A stretch of DNA of 64,000 nt from an uncultured Lachnospiraceae bacterium (GCA_910587095.1 CAJUMJ010000019.1:124001-188000), one strand, 5' to 3'. Shown: positions 1 through 8,696, counted from the stretch's first letter. Made by a program: numbers and translations. Notes: generated by a model from the sequence alone, not told the origin.

Positions 1-643
1 GCAGGGGAAACAGGCCGCCGACACATTGGCTTATTCCTGTGGCAAGGGCGGCTCCCGCGACACCCCAGCGGAATACGCCGACAAAGAGGGCGTCCAAAAA
101 CATGTTTGTCACGCCCGCGCCGACAGTCGCGGCAAGTCCAAGCTTTGGCCGTTCCGCCGCAATCAGAAAACTCTGGAAGACATTTTGCAGCATAAACGTA
201 ACGATGAAGCCAAAGACGATACGTCCGTAAACGACGCAGTCCTCCATCATTTCCGGTGTTGCGCCCAGAAACGATGCCATGGGGCGCGTGAAAAGAATAC
301 CGATAACGGACACGAGAATCCCCAAAATCAGTGTCAGATAAATCATCATGGAAAAATAGCGGTTTGCCCTTTCCCTCTCGCCGGTGCCAAGGACCAGGGA
401 GACGAGGGCGGTTCCGCCGGTGCCGACCATAAATCCCAGGCCGCCCAGGATCATGATAAACGGGAAAATGAGATTGACGGATGCGAAGGCGGTTTTCCCG
501 GCAAAATTGGATACAAAGAAACCGTCTACGACACCGTAGATGGAGGTGAATACCATCATAATGATGGTGGGCAGGGTGAAGCGCAACAGCTTGTTGTAGG
601 TAAAGTGGTCCGATAATTGAATGGTTGTTTTCATGGTTGTCAT
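1..643 (-). CDS. MATE family efflux transporter, N-terminal part (cut by window edge)
   Basis: The reverse strand from the ATG at 643 translates to about 214 residues that run off the left edge. The protein starts MTTMKTTIQLSDHF and continues into strongly hydrophobic helices with the MATE-type stretch PTIIMMVFTSIYGVVDGFFV near residues 25-45, then FPFIMILGGLGFMVGTGG and LVLGTGERERANRYF. These are typical of MATE (multi antimicrobial extrusion) cation antiporters, which export drugs or organic cations across the cytoplasmic membrane. I chose the start at 643 because GGAG lies 6 bases upstream; a second in-frame ATG at 634 has no better site. A good sigma-A promoter lies upstream at 684-712. 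The substrate cannot be told from sequence, and the C-terminal half is outside the window. Confidence 0.88.
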   Translation of the reverse strand, partial: MTTMKTTIQLSDHFTYNKLLRFTLPTIIMMVFTSIYGVVDGFFVSNFAGKTAFASVNLIFPFIMILGGLGFMVGTGGTALVSLVLGTGERERANRYFSMMIYLTLILGILVSVIGILFTRPMASFLGATPEMMEDCVVYGRIVFGFIVTFMLQNVFQSFLIAAERPKLGLAATVGAGVTNMFLDALFVGVFRWGVAGAALATGISQCVGGLFPL

Positions 644-683
644 ACAATCTCCGTTTTATTTGCTCAAAATAGTATTAGAAGGG

Positions 684-712
684 AGTATATCCCGGTTTCG
701 AACCAAAGTCAA
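684..712 (-). promoter_or_regulatory. Sigma-A promoter of the MATE gene
   Basis: On the reverse strand TTGACT (707-712) is followed by a 17-base spacer and TATACT (684-689), about 40 bases before the MATE start codon at 643. Confidence 0.75.
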
Positions 713-742
713 GACATATATAATTGGGAGAGAAAAGAGCAT

Positions 743-802
743 GAAAAAACAGCCGCCTGACGATGTCAACAGATTGAGATGACATTGCCAGGCGGCTGTT
801 TA
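743..802 (-). terminator. Rho-independent terminator of the DAHP synthase gene
   Basis: An inverted repeat (AACAGCCGCCTG with CAGGCGGCTGTT, 12 bp) encloses a partly paired loop (ATGTCA with TGACAT). On the reverse strand the stem is followed by a run of T, directly after the aroF stop codon, so it ends aroF transcription ahead of the MATE promoter. Confidence 0.85.
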
Positions 803-825
803 AGTATTTGTACATGGACAAGACT

Positions 826-1854
826 CTATTCGTATTCCGCAATATCGTAGATTAACTGCTCGGAAGCCGCCCAGCCAAGACAGGGATCGGTGATGGATTT
901 CCCGTAGACGCCCTCACCGATCTTCTGGCAGCCCTCCTCAATGTAGCTCTCGATCATGACGCCTTTTACCATGCGGTGAATGTCGCCGTTTAATTTCCGG
1001 CTGTGCATGATCTCCTTGACAATGCGGATCTGCTGTTCGAACTGCTTGCCGGAATTGCTGTGGTTTGCGTCGATGATGCAGGCGGGATTGACAAGATCGT
1101 AATCCTGATACAGGGTGTAGAGGGTGTTTAAATCCTCGTAGTGGTAGTTGGGCTGGCTCCGGCCGTACTTGTTGACGGAGCCACGCAACACGGCGTGGGC
1201 CAGAGGATTGCCACCTGTGCCGACCTCGTATCCCCTGTAGATAAATTCATGGGGATGCTGGGCCGCATAGATGGAGTTGAGCATCACGGAGAGAGTGCCG
1301 CTGGTGGGGTTTTTCATACCGGCGGGCACATCGAAGCCGCTGACCGTCATGCGGTGCTGCTGATCCTCCACGGAGCGGGCGCCGATGGCGACGTAGGAGA
1401 GAATATCCTCCACATAGCCCCAATTATCGGGGTAGAGCATCTCGTCTGCGGCTGTCAGGCCGGTTTCCTCTATGGCGCGTATATGCATTTTGCGCATGGC
1501 GATCAGGCCGCTTGTGAAATCGGGTTTCTTTTCGGGGTCGGGTTGGCTCACGATTCCCTTATAGCCCTCGCCTGTGGTGCGGGGCTTGTTGGTGTAGATT
1601 CGCGGAATCAGGATCAGCTTGTCCTTCACCTTTTCATTGACCTTTGCCAATCGGTTTACATAATCACATACCGCCTCCTCGTTGTCCGCGGAGCAAGGGC
1701 CGATGATGACGAGGAACTTTTTGCTTTTTCCGGTGATCACATCCCGGATCTCGATGTCACGCTCTCTTTTGAGTTCTACCAGATGGGCGGGCACGGGAAA
1801 CTGCTCGCGGATCTCCTCAGGCGTGGGTAATTTGGCTACATATTGAAATGACAT
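826..1854 (-). CDS. aroF: 3-deoxy-7-phosphoheptulonate synthase (DAHP synthase, class I AroF/G/H type)
   Basis: This enzyme condenses phosphoenolpyruvate with erythrose 4-phosphate, the first step of the shikimate pathway, in the cytoplasm. The 342 residues match the usual length of class I alpha DAHP synthases. Visible signatures are GPCSA at residues 52-56, KPRTTGEGYKG at 90-100 (PEP and metal site), EMLYPD, IGARSVEDQQHR and GTGGNPLAHAVLRG. The start at 1854 follows GGGAGG by 6 bases. It ends in a strong terminator and has no aromatic-pathway neighbour in the window, so it looks monocistronic. I could not see a T-box or a trp-type leader upstream; that space is filled by the tandem repeat at 1900-2225. 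Which aromatic amino acid feeds back on it cannot be read from sequence. Confidence 0.97.
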   Translation of the reverse strand: MSFQYVAKLPTPEEIREQFPVPAHLVELKRERDIEIRDVITGKSKKFLVIIGPCSADNEEAVCDYVNRLAKVNEKVKDKLILIPRIYTNKPRTTGEGYKGIVSQPDPEKKPDFTSGLIAMRKMHIRAIEETGLTAADEMLYPDNWGYVEDILSYVAIGARSVEDQQHRMTVSGFDVPAGMKNPTSGTLSVMLNSIYAAQHPHEFIYRGYEVGTGGNPLAHAVLRGSVNKYGRSQPNYHYEDLNTLYTLYQDYDLVNPACIIDANHSNSGKQFEQQIRIVKEIMHSRKLNGDIHRMVKGVMIESYIEEGCQKIGEGVYGKSITDPCLGWAASEQLIYDIAEYE

Positions 1855-1899
1855 GGTTACCTCCCGACGGAAACGCTTTTGCCGTGACGCCTGGCAGAT

Positions 1900-2062
1900 G
1901 GACTGCCATTACAATTCACACCCACGCCAGATTTCGCACCTATTTACAACTATTTCGGTGTGAATTGCAACAAATGATGCACACAAAATGCTACAAAACA
2001 CGCATTTTGGCGCTGGCTCCGACGCCCTGCAGCAAGTGCATGGCGCGGGTGTGAAAAGTAAC
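1900..2062. repeat. TIR-bearing intergenic repeat, copy 1 of a tandem pair (163-bp unit)
   Basis: The unit is repeated head to tail at 2063-2225 with only two differences that I count. Each unit begins GGACTGCC, which also follows the second unit at 2226-2233. Inside, the ends are imperfect inverted repeats: TTACAATTCACACCC at the left and GGGTGTGAAAAGTAAC at the right. An internal GGTGTGAATTGCAA is a further inverted copy of the left end. No protein is credible here. A third copy in inverse orientation lies at 59406-59537. Confidence 0.85.
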
Positions 2063-2225
2063 GGACTGCCATTACAATTCACACCCACGCCAGATTTCGC
2101 ACCTGTTTACAACTATTTCGGTGTGAATTGCAACAAATGATGCACACAAAATGCTACAAAACACGCATTTTGGCGCTGGCTCCGACGCCCTGCAGCAAGT
2201 GCATGACGCGGGTGTGAAAAGTAAC
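2063..2225. repeat. TIR-bearing intergenic repeat, copy 2 of the tandem pair
   Basis: Second 163-bp unit, adjoining copy 1. The 8-bp GGACTGCC before, between and after the two 155-bp cores looks like a target-site duplication shared by two abutting insertions, or simply the edge of a tandem duplication. The rest of the gap 2226-2336 shows nothing I can name. Confidence 0.85.
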
Positions 2226-2336
2226 GGACTGCCTTGCCGCCCGACGTCTGTTCCGCCTGTATCTTGTTTTTTGTAAAAAGCATATCTATTATAGTATACA
2301 GAGCAGAGAACCGCAAGCGTATGTACGGGAAGAATT

Positions 2337-3719
2337 TTACGGTCTTTGCGTTCTGCGCGAAATGTGGAGCGCCGATGCGGTACACAGGAAGGTCTGTAGC
2401 ATCTGACTGGCGAGCATACCCCAAAGATATCCCTTGATACCGTAAAGAGGAATGGCGAGAAACACGAACAGCAGGCGAAGAAGGAGACTTACCACGCTGA
2501 ACAGGAAGGTCTGGATGGTTTTGCCAAGGCCGTTTAAGATGCTGTTTAAGGTGCTGGCTATGTACATAAAAGGACAGATAAAGCTGAGGGTCAGGATAAA
2601 GCTGCCCGCCAGTTCCGAGTGAAAGAGCAGGCGCCCGGCCAGTCTTCCGAACAGCAGAAACAAAGCGGTGCAGAAAAAACCCAAAAGGAGACAGCAGCGT
2701 ATGGAGGTGAATATGGCGCGCCGTACCGCGGACTGGTTGCCGCTTGCGTCCGCCTCGGACACAATGGGTAAAAGCAGCACGGATATGGAACCTGTGATGG
2801 CGGACGGAAACAGGATCAGGGGCAGGCTCATGCCGGTGAGCACGCCGTAGACGCTCAAGGCGGCAGCGTTATCCAGGCCATATGCCATCAGGCGGTTCGG
2901 GATGTAGATCGCCTCCACGCTCTGCAGGAGGTTCAGCACCAGCCGGTTTGCGGACAGAGGAACGGCGAGCTGTAAAAGCTGTCCTGTAATCCGTCTGTAT
3001 ACGGCGATTACGGAGGAAAAGGGCTGCGAAGCGTGCCGCTTTGCGTAAACGTATCCGAAAGACGGGAACACCTGATGGGCGCGGGCCAGAATCGCCACCA
3101 CAGAGACGATCATGGAGGCGCTCTCGCCGATCACCAGCCCTGCCACGGCGAAGCTGATGGTGGGCACAAGGCCGTGTTTCTGACAGATAAAATAGATCAG
3201 GTAGACGCTCCCCACGCGGCAGACCTGCTCGGAGAGCTGGGAAACGGCGGGGATAGCGGTCTTTCGGATACCGTAGAAATAACCGTTGATACAGGAATGC
3301 ACGCTGGCCATGGGGATGGAGAGCGCGATAATGCGAAGAAGCGGGGCAGTCCGCTTTTCCAGCAGGAAATTTGCCGCGATCGGCTCCGCGTACACGTAGA
3401 TACCCAAAGCACAGACAGCGGAGAGTGCCATCGCCAGAAGAAAGCCGGACCAGAGCGTGCGGAAGGAGCTTTTGTAATCTCTTGTACTTGTCTCGCTGGC
3501 CACATATTTGGAGATGGCGGTCTGAATGCCGGAGACTGTGAGGGAGAAGGAGAGGGCCAGAACGGGGGAGATGAGCTGGTAGAGGCCCATACCCTCCGCG
3601 CCGAATACGTTGGAGAGAAAAATACGGTAAAAAAAGCCGATAAATCGGCTGACTAATCCGGTCAAAGTAAGAATAACGGTTCCGGTCACTAAAGGGTGGG
3701 TCCATTTTTTAAACGTCAT
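2337..3719 (-). CDS. SpoVB-like polysaccharide/lipid flippase (MOP/MVF superfamily)
   Basis: A 460-residue polytopic membrane protein with about 12-14 hydrophobic helices. The N-terminus (GTVILTLTGLVSRFIGFFYRI, roughly 13-33) and FGAEGMGLYQLISPV (about 40-54) are hallmarks of the SpoVB/MurJ-like branch of the MOP exporters, which flip lipid-linked sugar intermediates across the membrane. SpoVB acts in spore cortex synthesis in Bacillus, but Lachnospiraceae carry several paralogues, so a sporulation role is not proven. No clear Shine-Dalgarno sequence precedes the ATG at 3719. The gene stands alone, divergent from mnmA, with no glycosyltransferase next to it. Confidence is high for the family and moderate for the role. 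Confidence 0.85.
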   Translation of the reverse strand: MTFKKWTHPLVTGTVILTLTGLVSRFIGFFYRIFLSNVFGAEGMGLYQLISPVLALSFSLTVSGIQTAISKYVASETSTRDYKSSFRTLWSGFLLAMALSAVCALGIYVYAEPIAANFLLEKRTAPLLRIIALSIPMASVHSCINGYFYGIRKTAIPAVSQLSEQVCRVGSVYLIYFICQKHGLVPTISFAVAGLVIGESASMIVSVVAILARAHQVFPSFGYVYAKRHASQPFSSVIAVYRRITGQLLQLAVPLSANRLVLNLLQSVEAIYIPNRLMAYGLDNAAALSVYGVLTGMSLPLILFPSAITGSISVLLLPIVSEADASGNQSAVRRAIFTSIRCCLLLGFFCTALFLLFGRLAGRLLFHSELAGSFILTLSFICPFMYIASTLNSILNGLGKTIQTFLFSVVSLLLRLLFVFLAIPLYGIKGYLWGMLASQMLQTFLCTASALHISRRTQRP

Positions 3720-3793
3720 AGAGCACCATCTGAGTTTGGGATATGGTCTATTTCTATGCCGGAGAAGGAAAGAATAGAATTTGGGAAAAGATT

Positions 3794-3822
3794 TTGACAG
3801 AACTTATACTATTTAGTATGAT
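3794..3822 (+). promoter_or_regulatory. Sigma-A promoter of mnmA
   Basis: TTGACA (3794-3799), 17-base spacer, TATGAT (3817-3822): near-consensus, about 90 bases before the mnmA start. Confidence 0.85.
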
Positions 3823-3914
3823 TTCATGCGGAAGGAAATGAAATGGAAACAAGGGCGCAAAACCTGACTGCGCCGATCTAAAATATTTGACAATGTGAAG
3901 GAGGAATTGTAGTT

Positions 3915-5024
3915 ATGGCTATGGTTTCGGGACAGGATGGCGCAGCGAAAAAGGTGGCGGTTGGTATGTCCGGGGGAGTGGACTCCTCCGTGGCCGCCCT
4001 CCTTTTGAAAAGACAAGGCTATGACGTGGTGGGAATTACCATGCAGATCTGGCAGGAGGAAAGCCCTGCGATGACAGGGGAGCAGGGCGGATGCTGCGGC
4101 TTTGGCGCGGTGGAGGACGCAAGAAGGGTGGCGCAGGCGTTGGACATTCCACACTATGTGATGAATTTCAGACGGGAGTTTCGGGAAAATGTCATGGACT
4201 ATTTCGTGGCGGAATATTTGTCGGGCAGGACGCCTAACCCCTGTATCGCCTGCAACCGCTACGTGAAGTGGGAGGCTATGCTGCAAAGAAGTCTGGAGAT
4301 CGGGGCCGACTACATTGCCACGGGACATTACGCGGGCGTCACCCGTCTTGCAAACGGCAGATATGCCGTTTGCAGCGCGGCGACGACAAAAAAGGACCAG
4401 ACTTACGCACTCTACGGCCTGACGCAAGAGCAGCTTGCCCGGACGATTATGCCGGTGGGGGCCTACACGAAGGAGGAGATCAGGCAGATGGCGGCGCAGG
4501 CCGGGCTTTGCGTGGCGAACAAACCGGACAGCCAGGAGATATGTTTTATCCCGGACAATGATTACGCTGCCTTTATCGATAAGGAGGCGGGAACGCGGAC
4601 ACCAAAGCCGGGCAATTTTGTGACAAAGGATGGGGAGGTGCTTGGAAAACACCTGGGCATCACCCACTACACGGTAGGACAGCGAAAGGGATTAAACCTG
4701 GCCATGGGTCGCCCCGTGTTTGTCACAAAAATCAGGCCGGAGACGGACGAGGTAGTAATCGGCGAGGCGGACGAAGTGTTCGGGGACGTGTTGTACTGTG
4801 ACCGCGTCAACTATATGGGGATGGCGGATTTGAAAGAGCCGAGAGAGGTGACCGCCAAGATACGGTATAACCATGCGGGGGAAAAATGCGTGATTGAGGA
4901 AGCGGGAGAAAATCGGATCCGTGTCGTATTCAGAAAGCCCGTCCGGGCCATTACGCCGGGACAGGCCGTGGTATTTTACGAGGATGACTATGTGCTTGGA
5001 GGGGGAACGATTATTTCGGTCTAA
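3915..5024 (+). CDS. mnmA: tRNA-specific 2-thiouridylase MnmA
   Basis: MnmA adenylates uridine 34 of tRNA-Glu, -Gln and -Lys and replaces the C2 oxygen by sulfur, helping accurate codon reading. The 369 residues are full length. The PP-loop ATP site SGGVDSS is at about 19-25, the catalytic cysteines lie in PNPCIACNR (C110) and SQEICF (C209), and GHYAG and GQRKGL are also typical. A GGAGGA site sits 10 bases before the ATG at 3915; a second in-frame ATG at 3921 is possible. It has its own strong promoter and its stop overlaps by four bases with the stop of the convergent PHP phosphatase gene. No cysteine desulfurase gene is adjacent, so sulfur must come from elsewhere in the genome. Confidence 0.97.
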   Translation: MAMVSGQDGAAKKVAVGMSGGVDSSVAALLLKRQGYDVVGITMQIWQEESPAMTGEQGGCCGFGAVEDARRVAQALDIPHYVMNFRREFRENVMDYFVAEYLSGRTPNPCIACNRYVKWEAMLQRSLEIGADYIATGHYAGVTRLANGRYAVCSAATTKKDQTYALYGLTQEQLARTIMPVGAYTKEEIRQMAAQAGLCVANKPDSQEICFIPDNDYAAFIDKEAGTRTPKPGNFVTKDGEVLGKHLGITHYTVGQRKGLNLAMGRPVFVTKIRPETDEVVIGEADEVFGDVLYCDRVNYMGMADLKEPREVTAKIRYNHAGEKCVIEEAGENRIRVVFRKPVRAITPGQAVVFYEDDYVLGGGTIISV

Positions 5025-5839
5025 ATTCTGTGAAAGACTGGTGTTCTCTTCTTGAAGACGGCATAGTAGTCAAAGCCGCAGTCCTTCAGTATCATAGCGG
5101 CACGGTCGAAAGCGTGGGCGATCTGTAAAGGCTCGTGGGCGTCGCTTCCAACGGTGATGATCTCGCCGCCAAGCTCCCTGTAGCGTTTTAAAATGCCGAC
5201 ACAGGGATTTGGCTGCGACATCCCCCTCGCCAGCGCGGCGGTGTTGATCTCGATCCCTTTTTCCATCTCAATTAGCTTTTTCAGAATCCGGTCGAATATA
5301 TCGCTGTACCTTTCGTAGGAGTATCCCTGATCCTTTGAGGGGCCGTAGCGCACCACGTAATCCAGATGGCCGTACACATCGAAATTACCGCAGACATTCA
5401 GGTTTTCCAGAATGGAGGTAAAATATTCCAGATAAGCTTCCTCGCAGGAGCGTCCCTCATAAAAAGCGGGATAGTAGGGGTCTTTTTTGTGGCACAGATG
5501 GGAGGAGCCGATGATGAAATCATAATCATGGGCGTTGGCGAAAGCCGCGTTTTTTTTGGAAAGATGAGGCTGCAAACCGAGCTCGACGCCGAAATAAAGT
5601 GTGATCCGATCCGCGTATTTTTCGCGGAGTTTCAGGAAATCATAGAGGTAAGCATCCGGGTTCAGCTCAAAAAAACCGGCCGGTTCATGGGCGGTCACCG
5701 GATAGTCGAAGTCGTTGTGTTCCGTAAAGCACATTCCGGCGAGTCCCAGTTCTATTCCCCTGAGAATCATCTCCTCCATGGGAGTGTCACAATCCCCCGA
5801 AAAGGAGGAGTGCAAATGAAAGTCAACGGTAATTGGCAT
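5021..5839 (-). CDS. PHP-domain phosphatase, histidinol-phosphatase (HisJ/HisK) family
   Basis: The protein (272 residues from the ATG at 5839) starts MPITVDFHLHSSFSGD; HLH at residues 8-10 is the first metal-binding motif of the PHP domain. FTEHNDFDYP, GSSHLCHKKDP, YGHLDYVVRYG and VGSDAHEP follow in the order expected for metal ligands. Such proteins hydrolyse L-histidinol phosphate in histidine synthesis, although many family members act on other phosphate esters. I prefer the start at 5839 because AGAGGA lies about 8 bases upstream; a longer reading from 5869 adds ten residues with no ribosome binding site. No other his gene is nearby, so the substrate is inferred from family only. Confidence 0.85.
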   Translation of the reverse strand: MPITVDFHLHSSFSGDCDTPMEEMILRGIELGLAGMCFTEHNDFDYPVTAHEPAGFFELNPDAYLYDFLKLREKYADRITLYFGVELGLQPHLSKKNAAFANAHDYDFIIGSSHLCHKKDPYYPAFYEGRSCEEAYLEYFTSILENLNVCGNFDVYGHLDYVVRYGPSKDQGYSYERYSDIFDRILKKLIEMEKGIEINTAALARGMSQPNPCVGILKRYRELGGEIITVGSDAHEPLQIAHAFDRAAMILKDCGFDYYAVFKKRTPVFHRI

Positions 5840-5956
5840 GATGGCGTCCTCTCTGGTAAAAATTCTCATTTATTTTTGATTTACGTCTTGAATTTTTGGG
5901 ACAAATTGGGTAGAATGAATACGTTGACAAAGTTTTGTCAATCCTATCCAATCTGA

Positions 5957-5986
5957 TTGGCAAAATTATATAGCAAATGTTATAAA
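5957..5986 (+). promoter_or_regulatory. Possible promoter of gap
   Basis: TTGGCA (5957-5962) with a 17-18 base spacer before TTATAA/TATAAA (5980-5986). An alternative TTGACA at 5924-5929 has only a poor -10 match at 15 bases. The exact promoter is uncertain. Confidence 0.4.
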
Positions 5987-6012
5987 AAATCAATATTTAG
6001 GAGGAACGAAAA

Positions 6013-7014
6013 ATGGCAGTAAGAGTAGCAATCAATGGTTTTGGACGTATCGGTCGTCTTGCATTCAGACAGATGTTCGGAGCAGAGGGTTATGAGGTTG
6101 TGGCAATCAACGATCTGACAAGCCCCAAGATGCTGGCACACTTGTTAAAGTACGATTCTTCCCAGGGTAAATATGCGCTGGCAGATACCGTATCTGCAGG
6201 TGAGGATTCCATCACGGTTGACGGTAAGACATTAAAGATCTACAAAGAGCCCGATGCAAACAACTGCCCTTGGGGCGAGCTCAAGGTTGACGTTGTGCTG
6301 GAGTGCTCCGGCTTCTATACCAGCAAAGATAAGGCTCAGGCTCATATCAACGCTGGCGCTAGAAAAGTTGTTATCTCTGCTCCTGCAGGAAACGACCTTC
6401 CTACTATCGTATACAATGTAAACCACGAGACACTGAAGGCTGAAGATACCATCATTTCCGCTGCATCCTGCACAACCAACTGCCTAGCTCCTATGGCTAA
6501 GGCATTGAATGATCTGGCTACCATCAAGTCCGGTATCATGAGCACCATCCACGCTTACACAGGCGATCAGATGATCCTTGACGGTCCTCAGAGAAAGGGT
6601 GACCTGAGAAGATCCCGCGCGGGCGCAGTGAACATCGTTCCCAACAGCACCGGCGCTGCAAAGGCTATCGGCCTTGTTATCCCTGAGCTGAACGGCAAGC
6701 TGATCGGTTCCGCACAGCGTGTTCCCACCCCTACAGGTTCCACCACAATTCTGGTTGCAACCGTAGAGAAGTCCGTTACCAAGGAAGAGATCAACGCGGC
6801 TATGAAGGCAGCTTCCAACGAGTCCTTCGGTTACAATGAGGATGAGATCGTTTCTTCCGATATCGTAGGCAGCACCTTTGGTTCTATCTTCGATGCTACA
6901 CAGACCATGGTAGGCGCAGACAATCTGGTTCAGGTTGTTTCCTGGTATGACAATGAGAACAGCTATACTTCTCAGATGGTTCGCACCATCAAGTATTTCT
7001 CCGAGCTGGCATAG
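6013..7014 (+). CDS. gap: Glyceraldehyde-3-phosphate dehydrogenase, type I
   Basis: GapA oxidises and phosphorylates glyceraldehyde 3-phosphate to 1,3-bisphosphoglycerate with NAD. The 333 residues are full length: nucleotide-binding NGFGRIGR at 8-15, Asp34 after the second strand (usual for NAD preference), catalytic C153 in SAASCTTNCLAP, and the C-terminal WYDNENSYTSQM. An AGGAGG site lies 8 bases upstream. It is followed by a strong terminator and then by pgk and tpiA in the same direction, the usual clostridial glycolytic order. Codon use looks more strongly biased than in most neighbours, as expected for a very highly expressed gene. Confidence 0.98.
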   Translation: MAVRVAINGFGRIGRLAFRQMFGAEGYEVVAINDLTSPKMLAHLLKYDSSQGKYALADTVSAGEDSITVDGKTLKIYKEPDANNCPWGELKVDVVLECSGFYTSKDKAQAHINAGARKVVISAPAGNDLPTIVYNVNHETLKAEDTIISAASCTTNCLAPMAKALNDLATIKSGIMSTIHAYTGDQMILDGPQRKGDLRRSRAGAVNIVPNSTGAAKAIGLVIPELNGKLIGSAQRVPTPTGSTTILVATVEKSVTKEEINAAMKAASNESFGYNEDEIVSSDIVGSTFGSIFDATQTMVGADNLVQVVSWYDNENSYTSQMVRTIKYFSELA

Positions 7015-7074
7015 ATCAAAAAGAATTTATAAGACGTCAAAAGACGACGCCTAACAAATTCTAAGTTTTGATCG

Positions 7075-7162
7075 GCAGGTTTGAGAAAGCCAAACCTGCG
7101 CACGGTGAAATATAGACAGTAAATCAAAGAGGCTCGGCCGCTGGGCCGAGCCTCTTTTTTTT
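7075..7162 (+). terminator. Terminator after gap (two hairpins, second with T-tract)
   Basis: GCAGGTTTG/CAAACCTGC forms a hairpin at 7075-7099. A stronger GC-rich stem, AGAGGCTCGGCC with GGCCGAGCCTCT (7128-7155), is followed by eight T residues. This should end most gap transcripts; since pgk starts only 24 bases later with no clear promoter, read-through may set the gap:pgk ratio. Confidence 0.9.
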
Positions 7163-7185
7163 CAAAAAATAAGGAGGATATAAAA

Positions 7186-8418
7186 ATGTCTTTGAACAAG
7201 AAATCGGTAGATGATATCAATGTGAAGGGCAAACGCGTCCTGGTGAGATGCGACTTCAACGTGCCTTTGAAAGAGGGGAAGATCACGGACGAGACTCGTA
7301 TCGTGGCGGCTCTTCCCACCATCAACAAGCTCCTTGCGGACGGCGGCAAGGTGATCCTTTGCTCCCACCTTGGCAAGGTGAAAAACGGCCCCAACGAGGG
7401 TGAGTCTTTAGCTCCCGTGGCGGAGAGACTTTCCGAGAAGCTTGGCAAGCCTGTCAATTTCGTGAAGGACGACAACGTGACCGGCGAGGCTGCTACGGCT
7501 GCTGTAGCGGCTATGAACGAGGGTGACGTGGTTCTGTTACAGAATACCCGTTTCCGCGGCAAAGAGGAGACAAAGCCGAAGGAGGCTGGGGAAGCTTTCG
7601 CGAAGGAGCTGGCTGAGCTGGCTGACGTTTATGTTTGCGACGCGTTTGGTTCCGCCCACAGGGCGCATGCTTCCGTTGCGGTTGTCACTAAGTATATCAC
7701 GGAGAAGGGCGGCGAGAACGCTGTCGGCTATCTGATGCAGAAGGAGATCGACTTCCTCGGCAACGCTGTGGAGAATCCCGTAAGACCTTTCGTGGCAATC
7801 CTCGGCGGTGCGAAGGTTGCGGATAAGTTGAACGTAATCAACAATCTCCTTGAGAAGTGCGACACCCTGATCATCGGTGGCGGCATGGCGTTCACTTTCT
7901 TAAAGGCGAAGGGCTATGAGATCGGCAATTCTCTCGTGGACGAGGAGAAGATCGACTATTGTAAAGAGATGATGGAGAAGGCTGAGAAACTCGGAAAGCA
8001 GCTCTTACTTCCCATCGATACAGGCGTGGCTTCCGGCTTCCCGAATCCCATCGACGCGCCCATTGAAGTGGAGTATGTGGATTCCGACCAGATTCCGGCG
8101 GACAAGGAAGGTCTTGATATCGGACCTAAGACCCAGGAGCTTTTTGCGAACGCAGTGAAGAGCGCGAAGACCGTTGTATGGAACGGCCCCATGGGCGTAT
8201 TTGAGAACCCCACTCTGGCAAAGGGCACTATCGCTGTCGCGAAGGCTCTGGCTGAGACGGATGCTACCACTATCATCGGCGGCGGCGATTCCGCAGCGGC
8301 ATGCAACCAGCTCGGTTTCGCAGACAAGATGTCTCACATTTCCACAGGCGGCGGCGCTTCCCTCGAGTTTCTGGAGGGCAAGGAGCTTCCCGGCGTAATG
8401 GCAGCGGATGACAAATAA
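7186..8418 (+). CDS. pgk: Phosphoglycerate kinase
   Basis: Pgk transfers the acyl phosphate of 1,3-bisphosphoglycerate to ADP. The 410-residue protein has the N-domain signature RVLVRCDFNVPLKEGKI (about 18-34), the substrate-binding SHLGK, and the C-domain nucleotide-site motifs ILGGAKVADKL, WNGPMGVFE and the late GGGDSAAA with STGGGASLEFLEG. AAGGAGG lies about 9 bases before the ATG. It lies between gap and tpiA. Its last codons and stop form the first part of a 59-bp sequence that is repeated just downstream. Confidence 0.98.
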   Translation: MSLNKKSVDDINVKGKRVLVRCDFNVPLKEGKITDETRIVAALPTINKLLADGGKVILCSHLGKVKNGPNEGESLAPVAERLSEKLGKPVNFVKDDNVTGEAATAAVAAMNEGDVVLLQNTRFRGKEETKPKEAGEAFAKELAELADVYVCDAFGSAHRAHASVAVVTKYITEKGGENAVGYLMQKEIDFLGNAVENPVRPFVAILGGAKVADKLNVINNLLEKCDTLIIGGGMAFTFLKAKGYEIGNSLVDEEKIDYCKEMMEKAEKLGKQLLLPIDTGVASGFPNPIDAPIEVEYVDSDQIPADKEGLDIGPKTQELFANAVKSAKTVVWNGPMGVFENPTLAKGTIAVAKALAETDATTIIGGGDSAAACNQLGFADKMSHISTGGGASLEFLEGKELPGVMAADDK

Positions 8419-8518
8419 GCCTGTCAATATGTGGAAGCTGCCATTACGCCACGTTATAGGCAGCAGATGATAAATAAGCCTGTCAATATGTAGAAGCTGC
8501 CAACATGCTGCGTTACAG
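8401..8518. repeat. Two tandem 59-bp units spanning the pgk stop codon
   Basis: Unit 1 (8401-8459) includes the last pgk codons and the stop; unit 2 (8460-8518) repeats it with several substitutions, and a decayed third start (GCGGCTGACAATAAATAA) follows from 8519. The repeat keeps GTCAATATGT.GAAGCTGCCA in both units. It looks like local duplication of the 3-prime end of pgk. Downstream, GAGAGAAC..GTTCTCTC (8569-8596) forms a hairpin without a T-tract. Confidence 0.75.
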
Positions 8519-8696
8519 GCGGCTGACAATAAATAATGCGATAAGCAGAGTGAGAAAATCATGGCTGTGAGAGAACGTGCCTGCACGGGTTCTCTCGGAT
8601 ATGACTGTTTGAGGGTGCAATGCGCCCCCGAAAAACTGTGCAATAATTTCGAGGCTCTGTGTGTGAATAAAATAGAAAAATAAGGAGAATACTATA

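Noticed and set aside
26..616. Forward open frame of 196 codons at the window start
   Set aside because: The reverse strand encodes a typical MATE transporter over the same bases, with promoter and ribosome binding site.
1855..1899. T-box or tryptophan-type leader upstream of DAHP synthase
   Set aside because: No T-box sequence or leader peptide with aromatic codons could be found; the space is taken up by the tandem repeat.
1848..2054. Open reading frame over the 163-bp repeat (and a similar one at 59259-59480)
   Set aside because: The same residues appear in unrelated contexts because the repeat is the same; no ribosome binding site and no protein-like composition.
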